Assembly (NCBI RefSeq): GCF_014926585.1
Contig: NZ_CP045422.1
Span: forward strand, 2,572,001 to 2,636,000
Direction: 5' to 3'
DNA: 64,000 nucleotides
Source of the DNA: Devosia beringensis
GTDB taxonomy: Bacteria; Pseudomonadota; Alphaproteobacteria; Rhizobiales; Devosiaceae
Under the pieces are notes generated by a model. The model saw only the letters and a program-made list of their open reading frames with translations, searched no databases and was not told where the DNA came from. Below are positions 40,481 to 48,740 of this stretch, piece by piece. Made by a program: the position numbers and the translations under genes. Each line of letters opens with the position of its first letter. Position 1 is the first letter of the stretch.

Positions 40481-41241
40481 CCGATCTTACCGCATTCAGT
40501 CTCGAGGGCAAGACTGTGCTGGTCACCGGCGCCAATACCGGCATCGGGCAGGGCATTGCCCTGTCCATCGGCCGTGCCGGCGGCAGGGTGATCGGCGTCG
40601 GGCGCTCGGACATGGACGAGACGGCCGGGCTGATGGCCGAGCTTGGCGCGGCGTTCGTGGCGATCAAGGCCGATCTGGGTTCGACGGCAGCGGCGCAGGC
40701 GATGTTCGACGCGGCCTGGGAGCGGCATGGCCCAATCGATGGCCTGGTCAACAATGCCGGCATCATCAGACGCGCCGATGCGGTCGATTTCACCGAGGCC
40801 GACTGGGATGCGGTGATGGACATCAACCTCAAATCGATGTTCTTCCTGTGCCAGGCCATGGGCAAGAAGGCGCTGGCGGCCGAGCGGCGCGCGAGAATCG
40901 TCAACATTTCCTCGATGCTGAGTTTTCAGGGCGGCATCCGGGTGGCCAGCTATACGGCGTCCAAGAGCGGTGTGCTCGGGATCACGCGGCTGCTGGCCAA
41001 TGAGTGGGCGGCCAAGGGGATCAACGTCAACTCGATCGCCCCAGGCTATATCGAAACCAACAATACCGAGGCGCTGCGGGCCGATCCAGAGCGCTCGGCG
41101 TCGATCCTTGTGCGCATTCCGGCGGGTCGCTGGGGTGTGCCGTCCGACATTGGCGATGCGGCGGTGTTCCTGCTGTCGCGCGCCTCAAACTATATGCATG
41201 GCGCCGTCATCCCCGTGGATGGCGGCTGGCTGGCGAGGTGA
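40477..41241 (+). CDS. kduD: 2-dehydro-3-deoxy-D-gluconate 5-dehydrogenase
   Basis: 254 residues of the classical SDR family: TGANTGIGQG near residue 17, NNAGI near 90, the catalytic Ser in VNISSML and the Tyr-Lys pair in YTASKSG. It reduces the KduI product to 2-keto-3-deoxygluconate. The GTG at 40477, overlapping the kduI stop, gives the normal N-terminus (TDLTAFSLEGKTVLVTG); a longer frame from 40366 is spurious. Confidence 0.93.
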   Translation: MTDLTAFSLEGKTVLVTGANTGIGQGIALSIGRAGGRVIGVGRSDMDETAGLMAELGAAFVAIKADLGSTAAAQAMFDAAWERHGPIDGLVNNAGIIRRADAVDFTEADWDAVMDINLKSMFFLCQAMGKKALAAERRARIVNISSMLSFQGGIRVASYTASKSGVLGITRLLANEWAAKGINVNSIAPGYIETNNTEALRADPERSASILVRIPAGRWGVPSDIGDAAVFLLSRASNYMHGAVIPVDGGWLAR

Positions 41242-41245
41242 ATTG

Positions 41246-41581
41246 ATGAGCGAGCAGAAACTCTTTGCACAGGCTGGTGACGGGGATGTCACGGTGCTGG
41301 CGCCCGGCAATACGCGGCGGGTGCTGATCCACACGCCCGAGCTGATGCAGGTGGAATTCGGCTTCGACAAGGGCGCCGTCGGGGCGCTGCACAGCCATCC
41401 CCATGTCCAGGTGAGTTATGTGGCCGAAGGGAGCTTTGAGGTGACCATCGATGGCAAGACGGCAGTGGTGGGGACCGGCGGCAGCTTCATCGTGTCCTCG
41501 GGTCTGGTGCACGGGGTATTGGCGCTGGAAAAGGGGCGATTGATCGATGTGTTCACGCCGCTGCGGGCGGATTTTTTGTAG
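41246..41581 (+). CDS. kdgF: KdgF-like cupin (unsaturated uronate linearisation)
   Basis: 111 residues forming a single cupin barrel: the first metal motif HSHPHVQVSYVAEGSFEVTIDG (~45-66) with His-x-His-x3-Gln/Glu, and the second SGLVHGVLALEKG. KdgF converts 4,5-unsaturated mono-uronates to the linear ketonized sugar used by KduI. The position directly after kduD (4-base gap) strongly supports this over a generic cupin. Confidence 0.85.
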   Translation: MSEQKLFAQAGDGDVTVLAPGNTRRVLIHTPELMQVEFGFDKGAVGALHSHPHVQVSYVAEGSFEVTIDGKTAVVGTGGSFIVSSGLVHGVLALEKGRLIDVFTPLRADFL

Positions 41582-41603
41582 CAGATTGCCGGGTCAGGTG
41601 CTT

Positions 41604-41747
41604 CCTCTCCCGTTCACGGGAGAGGGGGACCACGCGGAGCGTGGTGGAGAGGGGCGCCACACGTGCAGAGATTGTCCGAGACCTTGCGCAAGCGGCTCCC
41701 CCCTCCACCGCCTGACGGCGGCTCCCCTCCCCCGCAGGCGGGGGAGG
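41604..41747. repeat. Cluster of GC-rich palindromes (REP-like element)
   Basis: Four perfect hairpins lie in 144 bases: CCTCTCCCG/CGGGAGAGG (41604-41625), CCACGC/GCGTGG (41630-41644), CCGCC/GGCGG (41708-41721) and CCTCCCCCGC/GCGGGGGAGG (41726-41747). They occupy the gap between the converging kdgF and M15-like genes. The composition resembles dispersed intergenic palindromes known from rhizobial genomes. No T-runs, so they are not classic terminators. Confidence 0.7.
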
Positions 41748-41762
41748 AAAGGTGGCACTGCG

Positions 41763-42383
41763 CTACCCGATCTCCACCAGCATTGCGGCGTAAGCCGCGT
41801 CGTGGCGACCGGTGGTGTTCTCCATGCCCGGCCTGGTCAGGACGCCGCGGCGGGGTGGGATATAGCTGGAAATGCGGCGTTTGGGGTTTTCGGACCAGGT
41901 CAGGTTGAATGCGGCCAGCTTGGGGAAGAATTCCATCTCGGAGTAGGGCAGGTGATCGTGGACCCACCAGGCCAGAGCCTCCCAGTTGCCGGTACGCTCG
42001 TAATAGGGGACGAAGCGGTTGACGACCACGCAGGCCGTGGCTCCCATCTGGCCCTCGGCATCGCGGCGGTCCCAGATATGGCCCGCGTAATTGGCCTCGT
42101 TGCTGGCGCAGTTGAGCTTGTGGCTGTTGCCGAACTGGTTGACGGCGCAGGAGCGGAAGGCGGAGCGGATGGAGAGCCGGCCGAAGCGGGCCTGCAGCGG
42201 TTCGAGCAGGTTTTCACACAAGGCCATGCCGGCGGCGATGGCGAGATCAGGATCGTCGGGAATATTGGGCAGGCCATGGATGGCGGCGATCTCGGAATAG
42301 AGAAAGTCGCGCAAGTAGAAACTGGCGGAGAGGCGGACGCGGCCAAGCTCTTCGAGACCCTTGACGCTTTTGGGTTGACGCAT
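41763..42383 (-). CDS. Peptidase M15-like protein (D-Ala-D-Ala carboxypeptidase fold, tentative)
   Basis: 206 residues. The first half, with SFYLRDFLYSEIAAIHGLPNIPD, LCENLLEPLQARFG and IRSAFRSCAVNQ, has the layout of M15A-type peptidases and phage-like endolysin domains (S/L-region, N-x-P, LLEPL, SGYRS-N). The zinc site is less canonical: AGHIWDRRDAEGQMGATA and WWVHDHLPY may supply His and Asp ligands. There is no signal peptide, which is odd for a wall enzyme. The gene stands alone between the uronate genes. Its activity is unproven and the family call is moderate. Confidence 0.55.
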   Translation of the reverse strand: MRQPKSVKGLEELGRVRLSASFYLRDFLYSEIAAIHGLPNIPDDPDLAIAAGMALCENLLEPLQARFGRLSIRSAFRSCAVNQFGNSHKLNCASNEANYAGHIWDRRDAEGQMGATACVVVNRFVPYYERTGNWEALAWWVHDHLPYSEMEFFPKLAAFNLTWSENPKRRISSYIPPRRGVLTRPGMENTTGRHDAAYAAMLVEIG

Positions 42384-42463
42384 GCTGGCCTCCGGCGCTT
42401 GAGAGGGGCATGGTGCGCGCTATCCTGGCGAACACAAACCCGGATTTGACGGGAAGGAACGAG

Positions 42464-43078
42464 ATGCTGATCGTCATCTTCTATATCGCGATCACGGTCG
42501 AGGCGATGACGGCCGCGCTGGCGGCGGGGCGACGCCAGATGGACTGGTTCGGCGTCTGCGTGCTGGCCTGCGTGACGGCTTTGGGGGGAGGCTCGGCCCG
42601 CGACATCATTCTGGGGCATTATCCGCTGAGCTGGGTGGCCAATCCCTGGCTGCTGCTGCTGGCCTGTGGCGCAGCGCTGTTCACTATTCTCATTGCCCGC
42701 GTGGTGCACCGGCTGCGCTGGCCGTTCCTCCTGCTCGATGCGCTGGGCCTGGTGGTATTCTCGATCATCGGCTGCAATGTCGCGATCGAGATGGGGCAGC
42801 ACCCGGTGATCGTCATCGTGGCTGGCATGCTGACCGGCATTGTCGGCGGCATCCTGCGCGACGTGCTGTGCAATGACATCCCGCTGGTGTTCAGCGGCGA
42901 GCTCTATGCCACGGTCTCGGCCGTGACGGGCATAATCTATTTTGGCGGGCTGACGCTGGGCTGGCCGGAGGAACCGGTGATCATCGGGGCCATGGCGGTG
43001 GGCTTCGGGCTGCGCGTGGCCGCCATCGTGTTCAAATGGGAAATGCCGCGCTTTGTCTATGACAAGGACCTGCGATGA
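42464..43078 (+). CDS. TRIC cation channel / YicG (UPF0126) family membrane protein
   Basis: 204 residues with six to seven helices in two repeats, each with the signature GGGxxRD: ALGGGSARDIILGHYPL (~45) and IVGGILRDVLCNDIPLVF (~130). Bacterial TRIC proteins are trimeric potassium-permeable channels; some relatives are linked to glycine transport. I chose ATG 42464 (AAGGAAC upstream, natural first helix). The stop overlaps the next ATG (ATGA). Confidence 0.87.
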   Translation: MLIVIFYIAITVEAMTAALAAGRRQMDWFGVCVLACVTALGGGSARDIILGHYPLSWVANPWLLLLACGAALFTILIARVVHRLRWPFLLLDALGLVVFSIIGCNVAIEMGQHPVIVIVAGMLTGIVGGILRDVLCNDIPLVFSGELYATVSAVTGIIYFGGLTLGWPEEPVIIGAMAVGFGLRVAAIVFKWEMPRFVYDKDLR

Positions 43079-43422
43079 GGCCGCAGCGCATCGTACTATC
43101 GCGCAAGGCGGGTTTTGACCTGCAGGCGATCTCGCAGGCGCTCAACGGGCTACCGGCGCAGTCGGTGGCGCGACCGGGACCGTGGGGCAATCCGTTCAGC
43201 ATCGCCGATGTGGCGGCCGAAACGGGGCTTGATCATGACGCAGCGCAGGCCGAGGCGGTGGCGCGCCATGCCCGCTGGCTGGCGGGGGAACTGGTCGCGG
43301 ATCGGGCGGCACCGAGCCTAGACGATATCAGCGCAACTCTGGGCGGCAAGAACCTGGCGTGCTGGTGCCGGGCCGGAACGCCCTGCCATGTCGACACGCT
43401 GCTGGCATTTGCCAACAAATAG
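43075..43422 (+). CDS. DUF4326 domain protein
   Basis: 115 residues. It contains VARPGPWGNPF near residue 35 and a C-terminal GGKNLACWCRAGTPCHVDTLL with three Cys and one His, a likely metal-binding knuckle. This pattern is DUF4326, small proteins often seen on phages and plasmids but also on chromosomes, with no known activity. ATGA overlap with the TRIC gene indicates coupling. Confidence 0.8.
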   Translation: MRPQRIVLSRKAGFDLQAISQALNGLPAQSVARPGPWGNPFSIADVAAETGLDHDAAQAEAVARHARWLAGELVADRAAPSLDDISATLGGKNLACWCRAGTPCHVDTLLAFANK

Positions 43423-43480
43423 TCTTTGCTGCCGCGTCTGCATGTGGCAAGGCACTACCATACAAGAACGGAGCAGTATC

Positions 43481-44686
43481 TTGCGACAGACGTGGCGGTG
43501 GTTCGGACCCAAGGACCTGTGCAGCATCGACGACATCACCCAGGTGGGCGCCGAAGGCGTGGTCAGTGCGCTCCATCACGTGCCCAATGGGGTGGCGTGG
43601 ACGCCAGAGGAGATCGCCAGGCGTTATGACGAGATCGCCACGCGCAAGGACGGCACGGCCTCCGGTCTGACATGGGACGTGGTCGAGAGCCTGCCCGTGT
43701 CAGAAGATATCAAGAAGCAGAAGAACGACTGGCGCGAGCACATCGCCAATTACAAGATTTCGATGCAGAACCTGGCCAACAGCGGCATGGAGGTGATCTG
43801 CTACAATTTCATGCCGGTGCTGGACTGGACGCGTACCGACCTGCGCTGGGGCGTGCCCAATGGTGGCTCGTGCATGCGGTTCGACATCAATGATTTCGCC
43901 GCCTTCGACATCCATATCCTGCAGCGTGACGGCGCCGGGGCCGACTATTCCAATGCCATTGCCGACGAGGCGGGCCGCCGCGCGGCGGCGCTAGACGAGG
44001 ATGGCAAGAAGCAACTGGCGCGCAATGTCACCATGGGCCTGCCCGGCTCCACCGAATCCATGTCGCTCGACGATGTGCGCGCGCATCTGGCCGAGTATGC
44101 CGGGATCAGCCGTGAGCGGCTGCAGGCCAATTTCGTCGATTTCCTTGAGGAGATCATCCCGCTGGCCGAGGATCTGGGGCTGCGCTTCTGCTGCCATCCC
44201 GATGATCCGCCGTTCGCACTGCTGGGTCTGCCGCGGGTGATGTCGACCGAGGCCGACTACAACTATATCCTGGATGCGGTCGACAGCCCGGCCAATGGCA
44301 TGACGCTGTGTTCGGGCTCGCTCGGCGCGCGGCCGGACAATGACCTGCCCGGCATGATGGAGCGGCTGGGCGACAAGGTGCATTTCCTGCACCTGCGCAA
44401 CGTCAAGCGCGACAATGACGACATTGTGGGCTCGTTCTACGAGGCCGAGCACCTGGCGGGCGACACCGACATGGTGGCCCTGATCGCGGCGGTATTGCGC
44501 GAAGAGGCCAAGCGTCGCGCGGCCGGCCGGCCGGACCACTCCATTCCCATGCGTCCCGACCATGGGCAGGACATCCTGGACGATCTGGGGCGGCGGTCGC
44601 AGCCGGGCTATCCGACGATCGGTCGGATGAAGGGACTGGCTGAATTGCGCGGCGTCATGACGGCGCTCGAACACCAGGCGCGGTAA
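43481..44686 (+). CDS. uxuA: Mannonate dehydratase
   Basis: 401 residues, as for UxuA. It dehydrates D-mannonate (from glucuronate) to 2-keto-3-deoxygluconate, the same intermediate produced by KduD. Seen: QTWRWFGPKDLCSIDDI at the N-terminus, GVVSALHHVPNG, metal ligands in CCHPDDPPF and LHLRNVKR, and IPMRPDHGQDILDD. The best start is TTG 43481: it gives the normal N-terminus and has GGAG eight bases upstream; the frame open from 43388 adds 31 residues foreign to the family. It is split from the kdu genes by three unrelated genes. A copy of the operator half CATACAAG lies just upstream. Confidence 0.93.
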   Translation: MRQTWRWFGPKDLCSIDDITQVGAEGVVSALHHVPNGVAWTPEEIARRYDEIATRKDGTASGLTWDVVESLPVSEDIKKQKNDWREHIANYKISMQNLANSGMEVICYNFMPVLDWTRTDLRWGVPNGGSCMRFDINDFAAFDIHILQRDGAGADYSNAIADEAGRRAAALDEDGKKQLARNVTMGLPGSTESMSLDDVRAHLAEYAGISRERLQANFVDFLEEIIPLAEDLGLRFCCHPDDPPFALLGLPRVMSTEADYNYILDAVDSPANGMTLCSGSLGARPDNDLPGMMERLGDKVHFLHLRNVKRDNDDIVGSFYEAEHLAGDTDMVALIAAVLREEAKRRAAGRPDHSIPMRPDHGQDILDDLGRRSQPGYPTIGRMKGLAELRGVMTALEHQAR

Positions 44687-44696
44687 GGCTGGCATC

Positions 44697-44733
44697 ACTA
44701 TTGCCTGGATCGTTCGAGGATCCGGGCAATAGT
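44697..44733 (+). terminator. Stem-loop after uxuA, probable terminator
   Basis: ACTATTGCC-T-GGATC pairs with GATCC-G-GGCAATAGT around a 7-base loop (a 15-bp stem with one T-G pair). The T-run is poor (TTTAC), so termination may be partial. Confidence 0.6.
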
Positions 44734-44789
44734 TTACGACTTCTCAAAGGGTTGCGCGCAGTCTGGAAGCATCTTCGGCGGGGCGCAAC

Positions 44790-46682
44790 GTGATCACACT
44801 GACGGCATTCCAGAGGGCGGTGGACTGGTTCATTCCGCCGCACATGGCCAATGACCTGCACACGCGCAAGCGCGTGCAGATGTTCATCATCAGCCATATC
44901 TTCGGGCCGATCATTGCCTCGCCCATCCCGCTCTTCCTGTGGTTTGCCGACCCCCATCCCTGGCCGCATGTGGCGATCCTGGCTGCCTCGATCTATGGAT
45001 TCTGGCCCTTTCTGGCGCTGGTGAAGCTGTTCGGGCGCTATTATACGCCGCTGGCCATGGCATCGGTGCTGAACCTGACGTTCTGCATCCTGTGGGGCAC
45101 CTATAATTACGGCGGCACCAGTTCGCCGTTCCTGGTGTGGTTCGTCCTGACGCCCTTGCTGGCCTTCATGTATCTGGGCGCAGCCTGGACCGCGCGCATC
45201 TTCGTTCTCGCCCAGATCACGCTGGGCCTGGCGCTGATGTATGGCATCTATCTATATGGCGATTTCCCGCAGTACATTCCCGTCGCCGACATGGCGCTGG
45301 CCGGCGTGCTGTCGGCGCTGGGCGCCAATATCTATGTGTTCATGATGGCGGCCTATTACTCGAGCGTGGTGGACAGCCAGTCCGAGCTGATCAAGGAAAT
45401 CGACCGGCACCAATATACGCTCAAGGCGCTGACCAGCGCCAAGGACGATGCCGAGCGGGCCAATGGCGCCAAGTCCGACTTCCTGGCCAAGATGAGCCAC
45501 GAATTGCGCACGCCGCTCAACGCCGTGCTGGGCTATTCGGAAATCCTGCTCGAAGATGCCGAACTGGACGGACGGGGCGAGCAGATTGCCGATCTGCAAA
45601 AGATCAGCGCCGCCGGCAAACACCTGCTGGCCATGGTCAACGACATTCTCGACATCTCCAAGATCGAGGCAGGCAAGATGGCCCTGCATATCGAGAGTGT
45701 CGACCTGGACCGCCTAGTCGACGAGGTCGAGTCGACCGCGCGCCCCCTGGCTGCCAAGAACACCAATACTTTTGTGGTCGAGCGGGGCCCCAATCTGGGG
45801 ACGATGCGGGCCGATGCGACAAAGGTGCGCCAGACGGTGTTCAACCTGCTGTCGAACGCGGCCAAGTTCACCCAGAACGGCACGATCACGCTGGCCATCA
45901 GCCGAGACGGCGACTGGCTGGAAATTGCGGTGATCGATAGCGGCATCGGCATTTCGCGCGAACAGCAGCAGGCGCTGTTCTCCAACTTCACCCAGGCCAG
46001 CTCCAAGATCACCGCCGTCTATGGCGGCACCGGGCTGGGCCTGGCCCTGAGCCAGAACCTTTGCCGGCTGATGGGCGGGGAGATCGAGGTCGAAAGCGAG
46101 ATCGGCAGGGGCAGCCGCTTTACCATTCGCCTGCCGGCCCAGTTGGAGAAGGTGGCCCAGCCCGAACAGTCGCTGTTCCTGACGCCGCGCGGGCGCGATG
46201 AAGACAATTTCGTCAGCGAGGCAGAGCAGGATCAGCCGCACCGAGAGGGCTATGCCGGGCTCAGCGGGCATCTGCTGGACCACAACAAGCGCGAACGACT
46301 GCTGGTGGTCGATGATGACCGCAATTTCCTTGAGCTGGCTGAGCGCTTGCTGATCCGCGAGAACTATACGCCGATCTGTTCGGACGCGCCCCAGTCGGCA
46401 CTGCAGATCGCCCGGACGGTCAAGCCTGCGGCGATTTTCCTCGATATCCTGATGCCCGGCTTTGATGGGTGGGACGTGCTGGCGGCGCTCAAGGCCGATC
46501 CGATCACCGTCGACATTCCGGTCTTCATGATTTCTATCCTGGCTGAGCGCAGCAAGGCCCTGGCCGCCGGGGCCGACGGCATCATCATGAAGCCGCTCGA
46601 TGCGGCAAAGGTAAAGGCGGCGCTGGCGGCGCTCAAATCCATGCGCGGGCAGCGCAAGGCCGCCAATGCGCAGATTGGATAG
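44790..46682 (+). CDS. Membrane hybrid histidine kinase with C-terminal receiver
   Basis: 630 residues. About six membrane helices (residues 30-190) form an N-terminal sensor without a recognised domain. A HisKA dimerisation domain has the phosphorylated H237 in FLAKMSHELRTPLNAVLGYS. A HATPase_c domain follows with N-box LLSNAAKF, DSGIGIS and GGTGLGLALSQ. A C-terminal receiver has VVDDD, the acceptor Asp in IFLDILMPGFDGWDVL and the Lys in IIMKPLD. A single-domain receiver follows after 3 bases, so the two form a phosphorelay. The signal is unknown. Confidence 0.9.
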   Translation: MITLTAFQRAVDWFIPPHMANDLHTRKRVQMFIISHIFGPIIASPIPLFLWFADPHPWPHVAILAASIYGFWPFLALVKLFGRYYTPLAMASVLNLTFCILWGTYNYGGTSSPFLVWFVLTPLLAFMYLGAAWTARIFVLAQITLGLALMYGIYLYGDFPQYIPVADMALAGVLSALGANIYVFMMAAYYSSVVDSQSELIKEIDRHQYTLKALTSAKDDAERANGAKSDFLAKMSHELRTPLNAVLGYSEILLEDAELDGRGEQIADLQKISAAGKHLLAMVNDILDISKIEAGKMALHIESVDLDRLVDEVESTARPLAAKNTNTFVVERGPNLGTMRADATKVRQTVFNLLSNAAKFTQNGTITLAISRDGDWLEIAVIDSGIGISREQQQALFSNFTQASSKITAVYGGTGLGLALSQNLCRLMGGEIEVESEIGRGSRFTIRLPAQLEKVAQPEQSLFLTPRGRDEDNFVSEAEQDQPHREGYAGLSGHLLDHNKRERLLVVDDDRNFLELAERLLIRENYTPICSDAPQSALQIARTVKPAAIFLDILMPGFDGWDVLAALKADPITVDIPVFMISILAERSKALAAGADGIIMKPLDAAKVKAALAALKSMRGQRKAANAQIG

Positions 46683-46685
46683 ATA

Positions 46686-47090
46686 ATGGCACTGGTCCTG
46701 ATTGTTGAAGACAACCCGATCAATCGCGATGTGCTGGGGCGTCGGCTGGAGCGGCGGGGGTTTTCCATCCGCTTTGCCGAAGACGGCCCCAGCGGGATCG
46801 CGGCGGCCAAGTCGCTGATGCCCGATGTCATCCTGATGGATATCGGGCTGGGCGAGATGGATGGGTGCGAAGCGACACGCCGCATCCGCTCGGACCCCGA
46901 GACGGCGGCGCTGCCGATCATCGCCCTGACGGCCAGCGCCTTTGAATCCGATCGTGCCAAGGCGCTGGCGGCCGGCTGCATCGATTTTGACACCAAGCCG
47001 GTGGACCTGCCGCGCCTGCTGGGCAAGATGGCGGCGGTGCTGGGTCCCAAGATGCCGGCTGCCGCCTTGGCCAGCTCTAGCGGCAACTGA
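46686..47090 (+). CDS. Single-domain response regulator
   Basis: 134 residues, a receiver domain only: acidic pair VEDN, acceptor Asp in VILMDIGLGEMDG (~53), Thr in ALTAS and Lys in DTKPVD. It has no output domain, so it acts by protein contact or as a phosphate shuttle, like DivK or CheY-type proteins. Located 3 bases after the hybrid kinase and surely its partner. Confidence 0.9.
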   Translation: MALVLIVEDNPINRDVLGRRLERRGFSIRFAEDGPSGIAAAKSLMPDVILMDIGLGEMDGCEATRRIRSDPETAALPIIALTASAFESDRAKALAAGCIDFDTKPVDLPRLLGKMAAVLGPKMPAAALASSSGN

Positions 47091-47173
47091 CCGGTCTACA
47101 GCAGGCCACGGCTGGGCCGCTGCCCCCGATCGGCTGGGAAAGGCGGCCGCGCTTGGCGACCGCCTTACAGCCC

Positions 47174-48535
47174 TCAGACGACTTCCGGCGTCGCCGAGGG
47201 GACGGACAGAACCGGGTCCTGATCGCCTTCATGACCCAGACGGTATTCGAGGTCGGCATCGCGCATGGCCTTGGCCAGGATCTCGACAACCTGATCGATA
47301 TCCTCGTGGGTATGGGAAGCCATCACCTGGAAGCGGAACCGGGCACCGCCCTGTGGCACGGCAGGATACTCGACCAGATTGGCAATGCCCCCCAGAGCCA
47401 TCAGATGGCGCGAGGCAAAGCGGCCGACGCCTTCCAGACCAAGCCGGACGGGCACGATGGGTGAGGGATCGCCCAGCGTCTCCAGACCGGCATTGGCCAG
47501 CTGGGAACGCAGATAGAGGATGTTGTCCATCAGCTTGCGACGCAGCGTGCGCCCTTCCTCGGAGCGCACGATCTGCAGCGCCGTCAGCACGGTTGCCGCC
47601 TGTACCGGCGACAGCGCGTTGGAGAAGGTGTGGGTGGCGCTGTAATATTTGAGATATTCGGCCGCCGCCTTGGTCTTGACGGCGATAAAGCCGCCATTGG
47701 AGGCGAAGGTCTTGGAGAAACTGCCGATGATGATATCGGCGTCATCCAGGGCGTTCTGCAGGCCCAAATGCCCCAGGCCATCTTCGCCGACCGAGCCCAG
47801 GTCATGGGCGCAGTCGACCAGGAGCGTAGCGTTGAACTGGTCGCACAGGGCCCGCATGGCCGCCAGGTCTGGCGTATCGGAGTGCATGGAGAAGAGGCTC
47901 TCGGTCACCACCAGAATGCCATTGTGCGGATCGTCGGCGCGAATGCGCTCCAGCTTGCGCGTCATGGCGTCGAGATTGAGATGGCCGTGATAATGGATGT
48001 GCTGCGTGGCGGCCTTGGCGCCTTCCTGCAGGCAGGAATGAGCAAGGATATCCATGACGACGTGGTCGTTGGCCCGCACGAAACCCTGGACCGAGCCGTA
48101 GCCGGCGGCCCAACCGGTCGGATAGAGGACGATCTGGCGGCCGCCTAGGAAGGACGACAGGCTCTCTTCGAGCAAAAGCGAATTAGCGGTGTTGCCGAGC
48201 AAGGCGGCGGAACCGGCGCTGTGTACGCCATATTTGCCGATGGCCTCGATGGCCGCCTGCTTGATGGCGGGGTGGGACGACAGGCTGAGGTAATCCTGGC
48301 TGGCAAAATTGATGCCCGAAAAGGCGTCGCCCGTGTCGCTGCGGGCTTCGCAGCGGGCCGTGGGGGCCGTTGAGGTCGAGCGGGCATAGGGCCACAGATC
48401 GTGTTCCCGGCGCAAATCCTGCCAGGCGTAGAAGTCGGTCACTCGCGCCATCAGATCGGCACCTGCGGGGGAGCGGAAGTCACGCAGACTGCCCGCCAGG
48501 GCGGCCTCGGGAACGGGCTTGTAGGGGGCACTCAT
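47174..48535 (-). CDS. Alpha-oxoamine synthase family PLP enzyme
   Basis: 453 residues, about 50 longer than typical 8-amino-7-oxononanoate synthase, with extra N-terminal (~60) and C-terminal tails. Core motifs: FASQDYLSLSSHP, GVHSAGSAALLGN, LVDCAHDLGSVG (usually D-E-A-H-S) and the PLP lysine in GSFSKTFASNGG, then FSNALSPVQAAT. The family joins an amino acid to an acyl thioester (biotin, heme, sphingoid base, threonine breakdown, CqsA/LqsA autoinducers). Nothing nearby belongs to the biotin, sphingolipid or heme pathways, so the product is unknown. It stands alone and converges on the receiver gene. Confidence 0.8.
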   Translation of the reverse strand: MSAPYKPVPEAALAGSLRDFRSPAGADLMARVTDFYAWQDLRREHDLWPYARSTSTAPTARCEARSDTGDAFSGINFASQDYLSLSSHPAIKQAAIEAIGKYGVHSAGSAALLGNTANSLLLEESLSSFLGGRQIVLYPTGWAAGYGSVQGFVRANDHVVMDILAHSCLQEGAKAATQHIHYHGHLNLDAMTRKLERIRADDPHNGILVVTESLFSMHSDTPDLAAMRALCDQFNATLLVDCAHDLGSVGEDGLGHLGLQNALDDADIIIGSFSKTFASNGGFIAVKTKAAAEYLKYYSATHTFSNALSPVQAATVLTALQIVRSEEGRTLRRKLMDNILYLRSQLANAGLETLGDPSPIVPVRLGLEGVGRFASRHLMALGGIANLVEYPAVPQGGARFRFQVMASHTHEDIDQVVEILAKAMRDADLEYRLGHEGDQDPVLSVPSATPEVV

Positions 48536-48740
48536 AGAAGCTCTCCAAGGCTGGACGTCTTCCGTCTTTACAACGAAGTTACGGGGGCGGCTCGAAAATC
48601 GACGTCTCTGGCGGACATTATCGCGGGTGTGCCCGACTTACTCAAACTTTACCTTAACGATTGGTAACCGTGGCGAGATTGCCTTGCAAAACAGGGCTGG
48701 AAAAAACACAAAATTAAGTGCTGCCGACCAATGTGCCGGG

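Noticed and set aside
41763..42383. Calling the M15-like protein an endolysin
   Set aside because: No signal peptide, no phage neighbours and a non-canonical zinc site; only fold-level similarity can be supported.
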